A stretch of DNA of 26,402 nt from a virus: positions 1-26,402 of the IMG/VR virus record IMGVR_UViG_3300017971_000696. One strand, 5' to 3'. The notes under the pieces are model-generated. The model saw nothing but the letters and a program-made list of their open reading frames with translations, searched no databases and had not been told where the DNA came from. The translations under genes and the position numbers were made by a program. Below are positions 1 to 8,571 of the stretch, in pieces. Numbering within the stretch: the stretch's first letter is position 1; every line of letters begins with the position of its first letter.

Positions 1-1
1 A

Positions 2-3000
2 CGTATCCTCCTTACTCACCTTGGCGGCTTTCTTCTCACGCTCGGCAGGTGCCTTCGCCGCTTCTTCGACGGGCTTGACAACTTCAGGCTTCGAGAGAGC
101 GCGCTTCGCGATGTCTTCCGCTTTGTCAGCGGCTTCATTCAGTTTTTCATTACCCTTCTTGAACGCTTCGAAAGTCTTTTCGATTGTTTTGGGAAGCGCC
201 TCAAGGAACGTGTCCATTTTGTCGGACAACTTCTGCGTGCTCTTCTCGATCTCAGTGCGCCTGAAGTTGATGTCGTTGATAAGATCGCGGATGGCTTTGT
301 CGGTAAGTTCACTGACAAAACCAAAAGCCTCTTGTGTCGGGCCAGCCCTTTCAACGGACGTGAGGATTTTATCGAAGCCTTCAGCAAAGGCTTTCTGCAA
401 GTCCTCTCTTTCAGGAAAGGCTTCTTTGAGTCTTTCCGCGAACTCAACAGCCAAAGCACCTTGCTTTTCCCGGAACGCTCTCAGCGTTTCCCTGTTTTGC
501 TTCTCGGTTTCCTCAAGCCTCTTCCTGTCCCTCTTGAGACTCTTTTGCCGCGCTTCGGCGTTTAGAAGGGCTTCCCTTTCAGTTTCAGTGAGTATCTCTC
601 CGCTAGTCTCCTTCAGTTTAAGCTGACGGATCAACTGTTCCGTCTCACCAAGACTAGCATTGATGGCAACCAACTTCTTTCCTGAAGTCAAAAACTCCGT
701 GCCGAAGTCTTCGAACGTTCGCGCGAACTCACTCAGCTTCTCTCGGAATTCGACATCCAAAAGCTGTTGGAGACTGGTGAATGTTTTGATGGTCGCGTTT
801 GCGGCATCCAAGCGCGCTTCGTTCGTGGCTTTTTGCTGATCGAACTCTTCTTTGAAGATTCGGCGGAAGAACGCCAGCTTCGCGGCTTCTTCAAGTTTCC
901 TTGCCGCATCGGCAAGTTCACGCGAAGCCGTGATAATACCGTTGGAAGCATTCTTGGCGCGTCTCTCCATCTCTTTCACGCGAGCATCGCCAATAGCAAA
1001 GGCTTTCTGCAATTCAGCAGACGCGCTTTTGTAAAGAGCTTGTACTTTGCCTTGATTGTTGAACGTCCTGTTTTGGATGTCTGTGATTTTGGTTTCGGTT
1101 TCTTCAAGTTCTTTGGTAGCACTTTCGAAATTGCGGTTTCGAACCCTGTCTTCCTGTTCGATTTCAAACATCCGCTTCTGCAATTCGAGTTCGAGTGCTT
1201 GTCCTCTCAAGCCCTTCTCACGCAACAACTGACGTTCACGATTTTGGTTGAGAGAATCGAGTCTGGCCTTTTCGTCTTCGAAACCGAGTTCCTGAAGCCT
1301 CTCTTGGACTTCAATCCGTTTCTTGAACAAGTCTTGAAGTTGAGTCTGATCTTCCTTTTTTTGTTCTGCCGCGACTTGCTGGAAACGCTTCTGGAAGCGC
1401 GTGAGAGCCACACGTTCAAGACCTACGAAGCCGCCCTTGAGGGCTTCCTTCTGGAACTCATCAAACAGGTCTTCAAGAGCGTTGATCTGCTTGTTAGGAT
1501 CGAGCAGCCGAAGTTGTCTTCGAAGGAACGCTTCTCCGCTCTTCTGAAGTTTGTCCAAGTCACGAACGGCTTTTTGCTGTTCGCGCCGGAAAACTTCAAG
1601 CTGCTTCGTCAAGAAAGTTGTTTCAGCAAGGAGGGCATTTTGTGTGGCCTTGACACGCGCCTTCGCGATGTCCTGGGCAGTCGCTCCTTGCTTACGCAGT
1701 GTATCGACGATTGCCATCTCGCGTTTATGAATCGCTTCGATTTGCGCCGCCATATCCTTTGCAGTTTCCGCCTGTCGCGCGAGAAGAGATTCGTTACGCC
1801 GATTGATTCGCTCAAGGAGACGATTGATCCGCACACGTTCCTTGTCGTTATCCTGGGTCTTCTTCGTTTCCTTCGCAATCTTTTCTTCAAGCTGAAGAAT
1901 GATTGTTTTGGTATTTTCTTCATCTTTAAGCAGTTCTGGCGACTTGTCCTTACCTTGAAGTTCCAAATTCCTTTGGATGAAGCGCAGTATTTCTTTCTGA
2001 AAGTTCAAACGCTTGCGGAGTGCTGTAAGACCTTTTTCTTCCTGTCTAGCAATTTCCTTAGCATTATCCGCAATGCCTTTTTGTAGTTTAGCACGAACTT
2101 TCTGTTGCTCCACGATCTCAACGAGTTTGGTTTGCTGTTCCGCCGTCAAATTGACGAACGTTCGCAATGACTCGTTGGCCGTATCCAATTTCAGGTCCGA
2201 AACAAAATCGATGTCAGGAATAGAAACAATACTGGATCGGAATTTTGTGAGCGTGTTAATGAACTCATCGAACACTTCTATTCCACGCTGTCCACTCCCG
2301 AATAGTCGTTCAAGCTGGAACATGAAAGGATTCAGGCCACCAGCAACTTGCGCAAGAGGAATCCGGCTTGCCTGGAGTTTCGTGGCGAAGATAAGCGCCT
2401 GTTCCGATGTGATGTCAAAAGTTTCTCGAAGGCTTTGCAGGTCTTTATCAAATTGTTTAAGAGCTTCGGCACCAAAAGTGGCTGCGTCGATAGCACCAAA
2501 GACTTGAAGAAACTTGGCGAGAGCTTTACTTGCTTTTTCGCTGTCATCGGAGACAGCTTCAAAAGCAAGTGCCTTGATAAACTCGTTGACTTGTCCGCGC
2601 ACTCTATCGAAATTGGCTTTATCAACTTCGATTTTGAATTGCGGCGCATCCTTTCCTACGATGAAGTTGATCCGATCCACAACGCGCTGAACGCGAGCAA
2701 TAGCTTCCTCTTCGCCTACTTTGCCTTCACGGCTTGTCAACGCTTCCTGTATGAATTGATCGAAAGCCTGCCGCACGCCCACAGCGCCTTGCCGAAGCGT
2801 TCTTGCGATGCCTTCGGTCAAACCTTCCTGATCGATCAACTCTTGAAGTTTTACGTCTGTACGACTAAACTGCGTGAGCAAATTGTTGATGGACTCTCTT
2901 GAAACTTCCGTGAAGTCCTTCAACCCCGTGCTGACACGCTCTGTAGCATCCGCAATCGTCTTGAACTCTTGGTTCAAAACGTTCACAGCGTTCGTCAACG

Positions 3001-5095
3001 CGCCGGTTTCTTCTGCCGATTTCTTTGCTTCTTCACGTATTTCCCTGAGCCTGTTCCTGGTTTTCTCCGTCTGTTTCTCGACAAAGCCGAACGTCTCTCC
3101 GAGTTTTTTCCATCCAGTGTTCAAGAATTCCGTAGGCTTTTGAATCAGACCAAGAGCATAGGCTAATTCGGAAGCAAGATCGATGATGGCCACAAGGCCA
3201 GCAACAAGGATTCCGACAACGGCAATGATCTTTGCTGCGGATGCAAGGAAGATGAGTGCGGCTTTAGATGCTGCAAGAAAAGCGATACGCACTTTTCCGA
3301 GCGCGCCGATAAGACTCACGCCGCCCACACCTGCTCCTGTGATAGCCGCGATGAGATTGGCAATGGCAATCTTTGCTGCTCTTGTCGAAGCCACCGAGAA
3401 GAAAAGGATGGCCCTTGAAGCTGCTCCAAACGCGGGAACAAGTCTGGCCAACCAAAGAAGAAGTCTTCCCACAGAACCAACGAAAGCCGTTATGACACCG
3501 AGCGCACTTCCAAAAACTTCGATGAAGATGAATGCCGCTGTCGCCACGGTGCCAAGCACAGCAACCAACGCACCAAACTCAATGGCAAGCGTTGCGATCT
3601 GCTTTGCGAACTCAGGGTTCTCCTTGATCCATTCGCGCACTTGGAAAAGCACGTCTTTAACGATCTTACCGAACGGTTCGAACGCATCTCTGATAACACG
3701 CCCGATTTCATTCGCCGTTTGCTGGAACTGACTTTGAAGCGTTGCCAACTGCCGTTGCACCTCCGCTTCAACGGAGACGCCGTCTCGGAAAGCCTGATTG
3801 GCGATGAGTTGTTTCTGTGCCACTCGTTCCGTGTTCGCGGCCAGTAAGTTAAGAACACGTCCAACGCGAATGTTGTTAAGGCCGAGAAGCGTTTGCGCCG
3901 TGATCTTTCCTTGCGCATCAAGAGCATTGAATCCCTTCAACACAAGATCGAGAGCGCCGAGCATATCCGTTTTGAGGAGTTTCGAGAACTCTTCGAAGGA
4001 AACGCCCGCGACTCTTGCCGCTTCCCTGGAACGGTCTGTGATCTGCGCGAGGATTCTCTGCAAGCCTGTTCCTGTGACTTGCGCCGAAACACCCAACTCC
4101 GCGAGCACGGCACCAAGAGCCGTCATAGCTCCAATGCCTTCCGTGCCGAGAATGTTGAACTGATTCGCCACAGGTCCAAGGAACTGCACGAAACGAACGA
4201 GAGAAGCAGCGGAGACGGCTGAAGCATCGGCCACGGCATTGAATGCGTCGCCGATCTTGGTGATGTTCGCAATGTCGATCTTGAAGAGAAGCGTAAACGA
4301 CTTGAACGCTTCAGCCGCTTCCTGTCCGGTCAACTGCAACGCGATAGCGACTTTTTGGGCTTGCTTGACAAACTGCACGAGATTGTCTTGAGCAACGCCC
4401 AACCTCGCAGCCGCTTCCGCAAGATCGAGAACTTCGTTCGTTGCGATGCCGAGACTGCTTGCAACGTTCGTAAGTTCTTCTCCCAAGTCCCGCAACTGAT
4501 CGCCGGACTTTCCAACCAAACGCCCGACACGAACAAGTTTTGTTTCGAACTCGGTGAACGTTTCAACAACGCTGCGCAAGACACGCTGGCCTATCGCGGC
4601 AGCCGCCACAAAGCCGAAGAACGACTGTCTCGTTATTCCGAGAGCACGATTGAGCAATCCCGCTGACTTCGTGGTTTCCGCGAATGCTCCACCAGCACCA
4701 CCGGCAATACGAGCGCGGTTCAAGTCTCTGATTGCTTTGTTGGCTTGATTCACCACAGTAGAAAACTGAGTGAAGCCTTTAGATGCCGCCGTGGTAGATG
4801 CAGCGATCTTCCGAGTGAAGTTGTTTATCGAAGCGAGTGCCGTTTGGAGTCCGGCCAATGCCGCGCTGTCAACTTGGATTCTCGCTTTGATAACAAGTCT
4901 GTCTTGTGCTCGTTTCCGAAAAGCATCCAGCTTCTTTTCGGCGGCTTTGAGAGTAGCCGTAAGCGCAGCCTGATTGATTTTGATCTTCAGGTTAAGCCTT
5001 GCTTCGACTCGCGTCTTAAACTTCTTCAAGCGTTCTTCAACGACTTGAATACTTCGCGTGTCGAGTTGAAGCCTAATCAGAATGGTTTCGGCCAC
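2..5095 (-). CDS. Tail tape measure protein (C-terminus beyond the left edge)
   Basis: The frame is open from a GTG at 5095 to the window edge, at least 1,698 residues. The start is supported by an AAGGGAG Shine-Dalgarno sequence 7 nt upstream, fused to the stop of the preceding gene. Tape measure proteins fill the tail tube, set tail length and are ejected with the DNA. Residues about 160-370 resemble the TP901-type tape measure core (for example FTEFETKLVRVGRLVGKSGD, then alternating amphipathic helices with LGVAQDNLVQF). Residues about 500-640 are hydrophobic, with several possible membrane-spanning stretches (for example IIAVVGILVAGLVAII). From about residue 1,000 to the edge it is charged, K/E/R/Q-rich and helical, typical of coiled coil. 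No lysozyme or peptidase motif is visible in the part present. It lies directly after the frameshifted tail chaperone, which is the conserved position for this gene. Confidence 0.95.
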   Translation of the reverse strand, partial: MAETILIRLQLDTRSIQVVEERLKKFKTRVEARLNLKIKINQAALTATLKAAEKKLDAFRKRAQDRLVIKARIQVDSAALAGLQTALASINNFTRKIAASTTAASKGFTQFSTVVNQANKAIRDLNRARIAGGAGGAFAETTKSAGLLNRALGITRQSFFGFVAAAAIGQRVLRSVVETFTEFETKLVRVGRLVGKSGDQLRDLGEELTNVASSLGIATNEVLDLAEAAARLGVAQDNLVQFVKQAQKVAIALQLTGQEAAEAFKSFTLLFKIDIANITKIGDAFNAVADASAVSAASLVRFVQFLGPVANQFNILGTEGIGAMTALGAVLAELGVSAQVTGTGLQRILAQITDRSREAARVAGVSFEEFSKLLKTDMLGALDLVLKGFNALDAQGKITAQTLLGLNNIRVGRVLNLLAANTERVAQKQLIANQAFRDGVSVEAEVQRQLATLQSQFQQTANEIGRVIRDAFEPFGKIVKDVLFQVREWIKENPEFAKQIATLAIEFGALVAVLGTVATAAFIFIEVFGSALGVITAFVGSVGRLLLWLARLVPAFGAASRAILFFSVASTRAAKIAIANLIAAITGAGVGGVSLIGALGKVRIAFLAASKAALIFLASAAKIIAVVGILVAGLVAIIDLASELAYALGLIQKPTEFLNTGWKKLGETFGFVEKQTEKTRNRLREIREEAKKSAEETGALTNAVNVLNQEFKTIADATERVSTGLKDFTEVSRESINNLLTQFSRTDVKLQELIDQEGLTEGIARTLRQGAVGVRQAFDQFIQEALTSREGKVGEEEAIARVQRVVDRINFIVGKDAPQFKIEVDKANFDRVRGQVNEFIKALAFEAVSDDSEKASKALAKFLQVFGAIDAATFGAEALKQFDKDLQSLRETFDITSEQALIFATKLQASRIPLAQVAGGLNPFMFQLERLFGSGQRGIEVFDEFINTLTKFRSSIVSIPDIDFVSDLKLDTANESLRTFVNLTAEQQTKLVEIVEQQKVRAKLQKGIADNAKEIARQEEKGLTALRKRLNFQKEILRFIQRNLELQGKDKSPELLKDEENTKTIILQLEEKIAKETKKTQDNDKERVRINRLLERINRRNESLLARQAETAKDMAAQIEAIHKREMAIVDTLRKQGATAQDIAKARVKATQNALLAETTFLTKQLEVFRREQQKAVRDLDKLQKSGEAFLRRQLRLLDPNKQINALEDLFDEFQKEALKGGFVGLERVALTRFQKRFQQVAAEQKKEDQTQLQDLFKKRIEVQERLQELGFEDEKARLDSLNQNRERQLLREKGLRGQALELELQKRMFEIEQEDRVRNRNFESATKELEETETKITDIQNRTFNNQGKVQALYKSASAELQKAFAIGDARVKEMERRAKNASNGIITASRELADAARKLEEAAKLAFFRRIFKEEFDQQKATNEARLDAANATIKTFTSLQQLLDVEFREKLSEFARTFEDFGTEFLTSGKKLVAINASLGETEQLIRQLKLKETSGEILTETEREALLNAEARQKSLKRDRKRLEETEKQNRETLRAFREKQGALAVEFAERLKEAFPEREDLQKAFAEGFDKILTSVERAGPTQEAFGFVSELTDKAIRDLINDINFRRTEIEKSTQKLSDKMDTFLEALPKTIEKTFEAFKKGNEKLNEAADKAEDIAKRALSKPEVVKPVEEAAKAPAEREKKAAKVSKEDT

Positions 5096-5107
5096 GGTCT
5101 TGCTCCC

Positions 5108-5530
5108 TTACCCCATAGAGGGCGGCGGGGGTCTTCTAGGGACTCGTCCTTTGTAGTTCGGTCGTCCCTTGTTTCTTGCCCCGCTCCCTCTAAGTTTGTT
5201 GAGCACTTGCAACTTCTCCACAAACTGAGAATTGATCCCGCGTTCTTTTGGTCGATCTCCCTTTCCGGCTTCGTCGTACTCTTTCATCACTCGTTTGAAC
5301 TGTTTCGCGTCGGCATTGACGCCAAGACGAGTGGCGATGGCCATTTGTTTGATGTCCTCCAACTCCCCCGTGATGACTTCCTTGTACAAGATGCTGATCT
5401 CCTCTTCGCTGAACTCCCACAAGATGTTCCTTATCGTGTACCCGTGCCTTACCAAGCGCGAGATTATTTGCGCGTCGGAGACAGGTTCGGACTGGCGATC
5501 TTTTCCATCGTCACCAGTCCGCTTAGCAGG
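5108..5530 (-). CDS. Tail assembly chaperone, -1 frameshift extension (GT-type C-terminal part)
   Basis: This frame lacks a convincing start of its own: the first usable initiator would be a TTG at 5455 with no clear ribosome binding site. It is open back to the slippery site in the preceding gene, so the likely product is a -1 fusion of 181 residues from the chaperone plus 140 residues from here, about 321 in total. The extension has a mixed helical core (LVRHGYTIRNILWEFSEEEI and onward) and a basic, proline-rich end (RRPPPPSMG). In lambda the equivalent T domain of gpGT recruits the tube protein while G binds the tape measure. The stop TAA at 5110-5108 overlaps the ribosome binding site of the tape measure gene. 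Calling it an independent gene would be the alternative, but the frameshift signal argues against that. Confidence 0.85.
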   Translation of the reverse strand, partial: PAKRTGDDGKDRQSEPVSDAQIISRLVRHGYTIRNILWEFSEEEISILYKEVITGELEDIKQMAIATRLGVNADAKQFKRVMKEYDEAGKGDRPKERGINSQFVEKLQVLNKLRGSGARNKGRPNYKGRVPRRPPPPSMG

Positions 5531-6072
5531 TTTTTTAGGATGAACTCAAAGTTCTGTTCGAAGATGATCTTTCCAAGTTCAACGATGTCGAAGAACTCAA
5601 GTTCATGGACGTAATCGAAAGCCTCCTTTTCGCTGCTGAAGTTGTACGGCCTTTTGTTGTCATCTGTTTGCGCGAGCGTCTTTGCGATGATTTCCGTCAC
5701 AGACGCAGAATTGTCCGTGAGCATCTTTCCGATGTTGTCTTCGGTGAAAATGCCGATCATGGATGAAATGCTGATTGCCAACTCTCCTTGGGGAGAAATC
5801 AAACCTCCAAGAGAAGAGCCGAAAATCTGAACGCCTTGGGGTAGAAGTGTCATTCCCAAGCCCCACGGCCAGCGACGAAGAATCAGTTTCTTCGGGCGCT
5901 TTTCCGCGTACATGCCGAGAGGTTCATACTCTTCTTCTCTCGTCGTAAGAAGTTTCCGAAGCCTTGCCTTTCTTTCTTCTTCGGTTTCTTCCTTCTTCTC
6001 AGGAACTTCCTGCTTTGCTTTTTCTTCTTTTTCCGCCGCCAACTCGTCTACCTTCGTGGCTTCTCCGTTCAT
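5464..6072 (-). CDS. Tail assembly chaperone (gpG-like, zero-frame product)
   Basis: A 202-residue protein between the tail tube and tape measure genes. The first 45 residues are a charged E/K/R-rich helix (EEKAKQEVPEKKEETEEER), followed by a mixed region with an aromatic segment (RRWPWGLGMTLLPQG) and a helical C-terminal domain (EAFDYVHELEFFDIVELGKI). By position and by the frameshift into the next frame it is the G component that coats the tape measure during tail assembly; no family motif is certain. Two in-frame ATGs compete. The one at 6081 has GGGAG abutting it, whereas the one at 6072 has the same GGGAG at 9 nt, so I choose 6072; starting at 6081 would add MTD. Confidence 0.85.
   Translation of the reverse strand: MNGEATKVDELAAEKEEKAKQEVPEKKEETEEERKARLRKLLTTREEEYEPLGMYAEKRPKKLILRRWPWGLGMTLLPQGVQIFGSSLGGLISPQGELAISISSMIGIFTEDNIGKMLTDNSASVTEIIAKTLAQTDDNKRPYNFSSEKEAFDYVHELEFFDIVELGKIIFEQNFEFILKNLLSGLVTMEKIASPNLSPTRK
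5488..5536 (-). promoter_or_regulatory. Programmed -1 ribosomal frameshift signal
   Basis: On the minus strand the zero frame reads CTA AAA AAC, so the heptamer A AAA AAC (5536-5530) fits the X XXY YYZ rule exactly in frame. After an 8-nt spacer comes a hairpin at 5521-5488. Its outer stem is CGGACTGG paired with CCAGTCCG; after a 3-nt TGA bulge an inner stem CGAT/ATCG closes a 7-nt loop. Slippery site, spacer length and stem are the three standard elements of a -1 frameshift cassette, placed between the two chaperone frames as in lambda G/GT. Frameshift efficiency cannot be judged from sequence. Confidence 0.9.
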
Positions 6073-6097
6073 GTCAGTCATCTCCCGTGATAAATGA

Positions 6098-6137
6098 AAG
6101 AGAGAGAGTGAGGTTCAAGGCCCTCACTCCCTCTCTC
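6098..6137 (-). terminator. Hairpin terminator between tail tube and tail chaperone genes
   Basis: The 94-nt gap between the tube gene and the chaperone gene contains a long imperfect inverted repeat: arms 6098-6113 and 6122-6137, 14 paired bases plus one G-U wobble, around an 8-nt loop. On the minus strand it is followed by CTCTTTCATTTA, a weak U-rich tail; on the plus strand it is followed by CCTTTT, so it could act in both directions. A terminator or attenuator here would lower expression of chaperone and tape measure relative to the abundant tube protein. It could instead be a processing hairpin. Confidence 0.65.
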
Positions 6138-6175
6138 CTTTTCGGACAGTAACAGCCGACAGCACATGCTATCGA

Positions 6176-6991
6176 CTAAATGTTCTGGCCAGCCCCAAGT
6201 TGCTGAATGACCCCGTAGGGCGCACTCGGCGCAGCAAGGCTGTTGTCCAGAATGTCCAGTTCCAACTGGAACGAAGTCCAGTCGTCGCTGTTCCAACTGA
6301 AGTCACCAGTCGGATTGATCTGAACGTTGTCAAACTGTGCGATCATTTCCTGTCCGGTATCCGACACACCGATGAACTGGACCTGCGCAGTCTTGAGAAT
6401 TTGGGTGAGCGGATTGAAACTTCTGCTCTCCAAAACATCATGCGTGTAGTCCACTTCAACGAAGTCGCCATCGCCGATGCTGCCAGTGGCAACACGACGG
6501 ATGGCCTTGTGGCCGAAATGATCCTCGATCACGTAGTCGGTCGTGACAGTGAACGCAGCGCCGCCACCATACGGTTCAACAACAACCGAAGAGGCGTTGA
6601 CACCATCCTTCAGAATGCGCCTTTCCGTTCCGGTCAGCTTCATCACTTCGGTTGTCACACTCCCACCACCTGGAGAAGCAGCAACGTCCGTGATGTCCCC
6701 ACCAAGGAAGAAGAGCCGAAGGTTCTCGGGATCGGCTTCAACGATGGTGACAGTGATGGTCGAAGAGATTTCCTTGACAATCTTTCGATCCTTCACCCGC
6801 GTTCCGGTGGACGCGCAGAAGTGCTCTTGAAAGTCAATCGCTTGTGCGAAAGGAGCCTCTTCGATGCAGCCAAGATCGACAAATCCGCGATACTTAGGCG
6901 GAGTTGCGGAAGCATCGAGAAGTTCGTTCACCCACAAACGAATGCCCCCAAGAGTGTAGTTGTAGGGACTTGGGCGCTCGTAATGAGCCAT
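6176..6991 (-). CDS. Major tail tube protein
   Basis: A 271-residue beta-rich protein just before the tail chaperone, the standard place for the tube subunit. It starts MAHYERPSPYNYTLGGIRLW, and its middle has short strands and an acidic segment (TITVTIVEADPENLRLFFLGG), which resembles tail tube proteins in which monomers pair beta sheets around the lumen. The end (SWNSDDWTSFQLELDILDNS) resembles the last strands of such proteins, where a residue change alters side-chain packing against the next ring. The start is supported by AGGAG 9 nt upstream. The terminator downstream fits a gene that must be made in large amounts. The name rests mainly on position and general fold, as no diagnostic motif is present. 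Confidence 0.75.
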   Translation of the reverse strand: MAHYERPSPYNYTLGGIRLWVNELLDASATPPKYRGFVDLGCIEEAPFAQAIDFQEHFCASTGTRVKDRKIVKEISSTITVTIVEADPENLRLFFLGGDITDVAASPGGGSVTTEVMKLTGTERRILKDGVNASSVVVEPYGGGAAFTVTTDYVIEDHFGHKAIRRVATGSIGDGDFVEVDYTHDVLESRSFNPLTQILKTAQVQFIGVSDTGQEMIAQFDNVQINPTGDFSWNSDDWTSFQLELDILDNSLAAPSAPYGVIQQLGAGQNI

Positions 6992-7015
6992 TGTTCCACA
7001 CTCCTGTCTTTGTCC

Positions 7016-7540
7016 TTATCGAAGGCGTCTCAGTTCCTCAAGGAGAAACTTCCTCGCCTTGGACACAGCCTTTTGCAAGAAACGATTGGGCTTCGCTCCA
7101 GGGTGAAGTACGTGAGTGGCATATTGCTTGTAGAGATTCCCCTTACCCAATCCCTTCCTTTGTGCTTTGCTCCGTCTTCGACGAAGCGTGTCTGTCCCTT
7201 TCCGCAACAAAAAGTTCTTGTTAGGAAAGGCCAGTATTCCCCCCGCCCTCTTTGCGAAGATGAAGTTCGGGCCGAAGCCTTCAGTCAACGGCAACAAGTG
7301 CGGGGCATCCGAAACGACAGTAACGCTATCGCCACGGACGACAACACGGAGAGAATCGACTAGTCCTTTTCCTGTTTCTCTACGATAAGGACCGGGAGCA
7401 TTCTTATCCCCGCGCGGTGCGGTTCTTCGAATCTCCTTTTCGAGTCTCACACCAACATTCCGCAACGCCTCGCGGAATTCTCTGCGGGCACGCTGTTTGT
7501 CAGTCCCAAGCATGACTGCCAATCTGCTTTCAGCCATCAT
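7016..7540 (-). CDS. HK97 gp10-like tail-completion / neck protein
   Basis: A 174-residue basic protein. The N-terminal helix (REFREALRNVGVRLEKEIRR) followed by RTAPRGDKNAPGPYRRETGKG and then SLRVVVRGDSVTVVSDAPH is the usual pattern of HK97 gp10-like proteins: a helix, a TG(x)L segment, then two strands ending near an H. The C-terminal part (HPGAKPNRFLQKAVSKARKF) also matches that family, in which HPG.KP.PFL is common. These proteins take part in head-tail joining or tail completion. Its ATG overlaps the preceding stop as ATGA, so translation is probably coupled to the tail-terminator-like gene. A second in-frame ATG follows directly at 7537. Confidence 0.8.
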   Translation of the reverse strand: MMAESRLAVMLGTDKQRARREFREALRNVGVRLEKEIRRTAPRGDKNAPGPYRRETGKGLVDSLRVVVRGDSVTVVSDAPHLLPLTEGFGPNFIFAKRAGGILAFPNKNFLLRKGTDTLRRRRSKAQRKGLGKGNLYKQYATHVLHPGAKPNRFLQKAVSKARKFLLEELRRLR

Positions 7541-8019
7541 GGAGTCCTAACATACTTAGTGGCCCACTGACTGCGGAGCCGGTACGTATCCGTTCTCTCA
7601 TCGAATACGTTATCCTCAACCGACTCTTGCCGGAAAAGAGCGACATTGATCTTCAAATCCGGCACGGGAGACGGAACCACGGCTTGAAGAAGCCTTGGGG
7701 TCACGGCCAACTGAATGGCCCGGTGAACCAACCAAATGGTTTTCTTCTCCTTCGTCTGCCCTTTGTGAATCACATCGATCTGAACCGTCCCGTCGATCCT
7801 TCCGCAAGGATCAACAGTTTCGGCCAGCATGTTAAACGTTACGGCAGGCAGCTTGCCGTCTGTCAAATCCTCAAGCATCTTGCTGTCGGACGGATAAATC
7901 CGATCACCAACAAGCGGCCCAACGCCCGTGGTAGGATCGTCAGAAGCCACCAACGCGCGTCTAACAGCTTCCAAAATCTCGTAACTAATCGTTAGTGCCC
8001 TCCTCATCTTTATTCCCAT
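7537..8019 (-). CDS. Tail terminator-like protein
   Basis: A 160-residue protein between neck genes and the gp10-like gene. It opens with a helix (YEILEAVRRALVASD), continues with GPLVGDRIYPSDS and a strand set (LPAVTFNMLAETVDPCGR, GTVQIDVIHKGQTKEKKTIW), then a helix (LVHRAIQLAVTP). The order helix, RIYP, strand (P.VTF), strand (QIDV) and a later helix is that of tail terminator proteins that cap the tube and bind the neck. The ATG at 8019 lacks a strong ribosome binding site and a second ATG lies at 8007; the homing gene inserted immediately upstream may have altered its leader. Function is inferred from position and pattern. Confidence 0.7.
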   Translation of the reverse strand: MGIKMRRALTISYEILEAVRRALVASDDPTTGVGPLVGDRIYPSDSKMLEDLTDGKLPAVTFNMLAETVDPCGRIDGTVQIDVIHKGQTKEKKTIWLVHRAIQLAVTPRLLQAVVPSPVPDLKINVALFRQESVEDNVFDERTDTYRLRSQWATKYVRTP

Positions 8020-8026
8020 TTCTGAC

Positions 8027-8053
8027 TTGACTATCGCACGATTTTCGTGTAAT
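8027..8053 (+). promoter_or_regulatory. Possible promoter of the HNH gene
   Basis: On the plus strand TTGACT (8027-8032) and TGTAAT (8048-8053) each match the sigma-70 consensus at 5 of 6 bases. The 15-nt spacer is shorter than ideal. Transcription would begin about 8060, leaving almost no leader before the ATG at 8063, and there is no clear Shine-Dalgarno sequence. It sits in the only plus-strand gene's upstream gap, which is the main support. Confidence 0.3.
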
Positions 8054-8062
8054 AGTTAAGAC

Positions 8063-8557
8063 ATGAGATGGAAACAGATTCCAGGCTACGAAGGCTTCTA
8101 CAGTGTCTCCCACACAGGACTTGTGAGAAGAGACACTACGGAAAAAATACTCAAGCCTTCGCCAACGGGCAAAACAGGATATGTAAGCGTTGATCTTTCC
8201 AAGAAAGGAAAGCGCAAACGCATAAACATCCATCGTCTTGTGATGCTTGCCTTCGTCAGTCCTTGCCCTCCTGGCCTTGAAGTCAACCACATTGACGGAA
8301 AAAGAACCAACAACAGACGAGACAATCTTGAGTACGTCACACGCTCTGAAAACCACCTTAACGCCTACAGAGACAGAGGCGTTAAAGTAAACCAAGGTTC
8401 CAACCACGGAATGAGCCGCCTTACGGAACAAAAAGTGAAACGCATTCGACGCCTTATTCGAAAAGGTTGGAGCCTCAAACGAATAGCCAAGAAGTTCAGA
8501 GTTGATCCTTCCTGCATTTCTAGGATCAAATCCTACGAACTCTGGAAACACGTTTAA
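8063..8557 (+). CDS. HNH homing endonuclease (NUMOD4-HNH-helix-turn-helix)
   Basis: A 164-residue protein and the only credible plus-strand gene. Residues 1-45 match the NUMOD4 DNA-binding module (WKQIPGYEGFYSVSHTGLVR). Residues about 55-105 match an HNH_3-type nuclease: INIHRLVMLAFV, then LEVNHIDGKRTNNRRDNLEY and VTRSENHLNAY, with H57, H76 (NHIDG) and the NLEYVT asparagine as likely active-site and structural positions. The C-terminus (LTEQKVKRIRRLIRKGWSLK, then RIAKKFRVDPSCISRIK) is a helix-turn-helix typical of such enzymes. It lies between two neck genes that face the other way, a normal place for a free-standing selfish endonuclease. It could cut intron-less or intein-less relatives and copy itself in. 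Confidence 0.93.
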   Translation: MRWKQIPGYEGFYSVSHTGLVRRDTTEKILKPSPTGKTGYVSVDLSKKGKRKRINIHRLVMLAFVSPCPPGLEVNHIDGKRTNNRRDNLEYVTRSENHLNAYRDRGVKVNQGSNHGMSRLTEQKVKRIRRLIRKGWSLKRIAKKFRVDPSCISRIKSYELWKHV

Positions 8558-8571
8558 GTATGACATCTCGG

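Noticed and set aside
767-2086. 439-residue plus-strand reading frame
   Set aside because: Antisense to the tape measure frame; rich in F and L from complementing charged helices, no ribosome binding site.
6200-7363. 387-residue plus-strand reading frame
   Set aside because: Antisense to the tail tube and gp10-like genes; no start signal or family resemblance.
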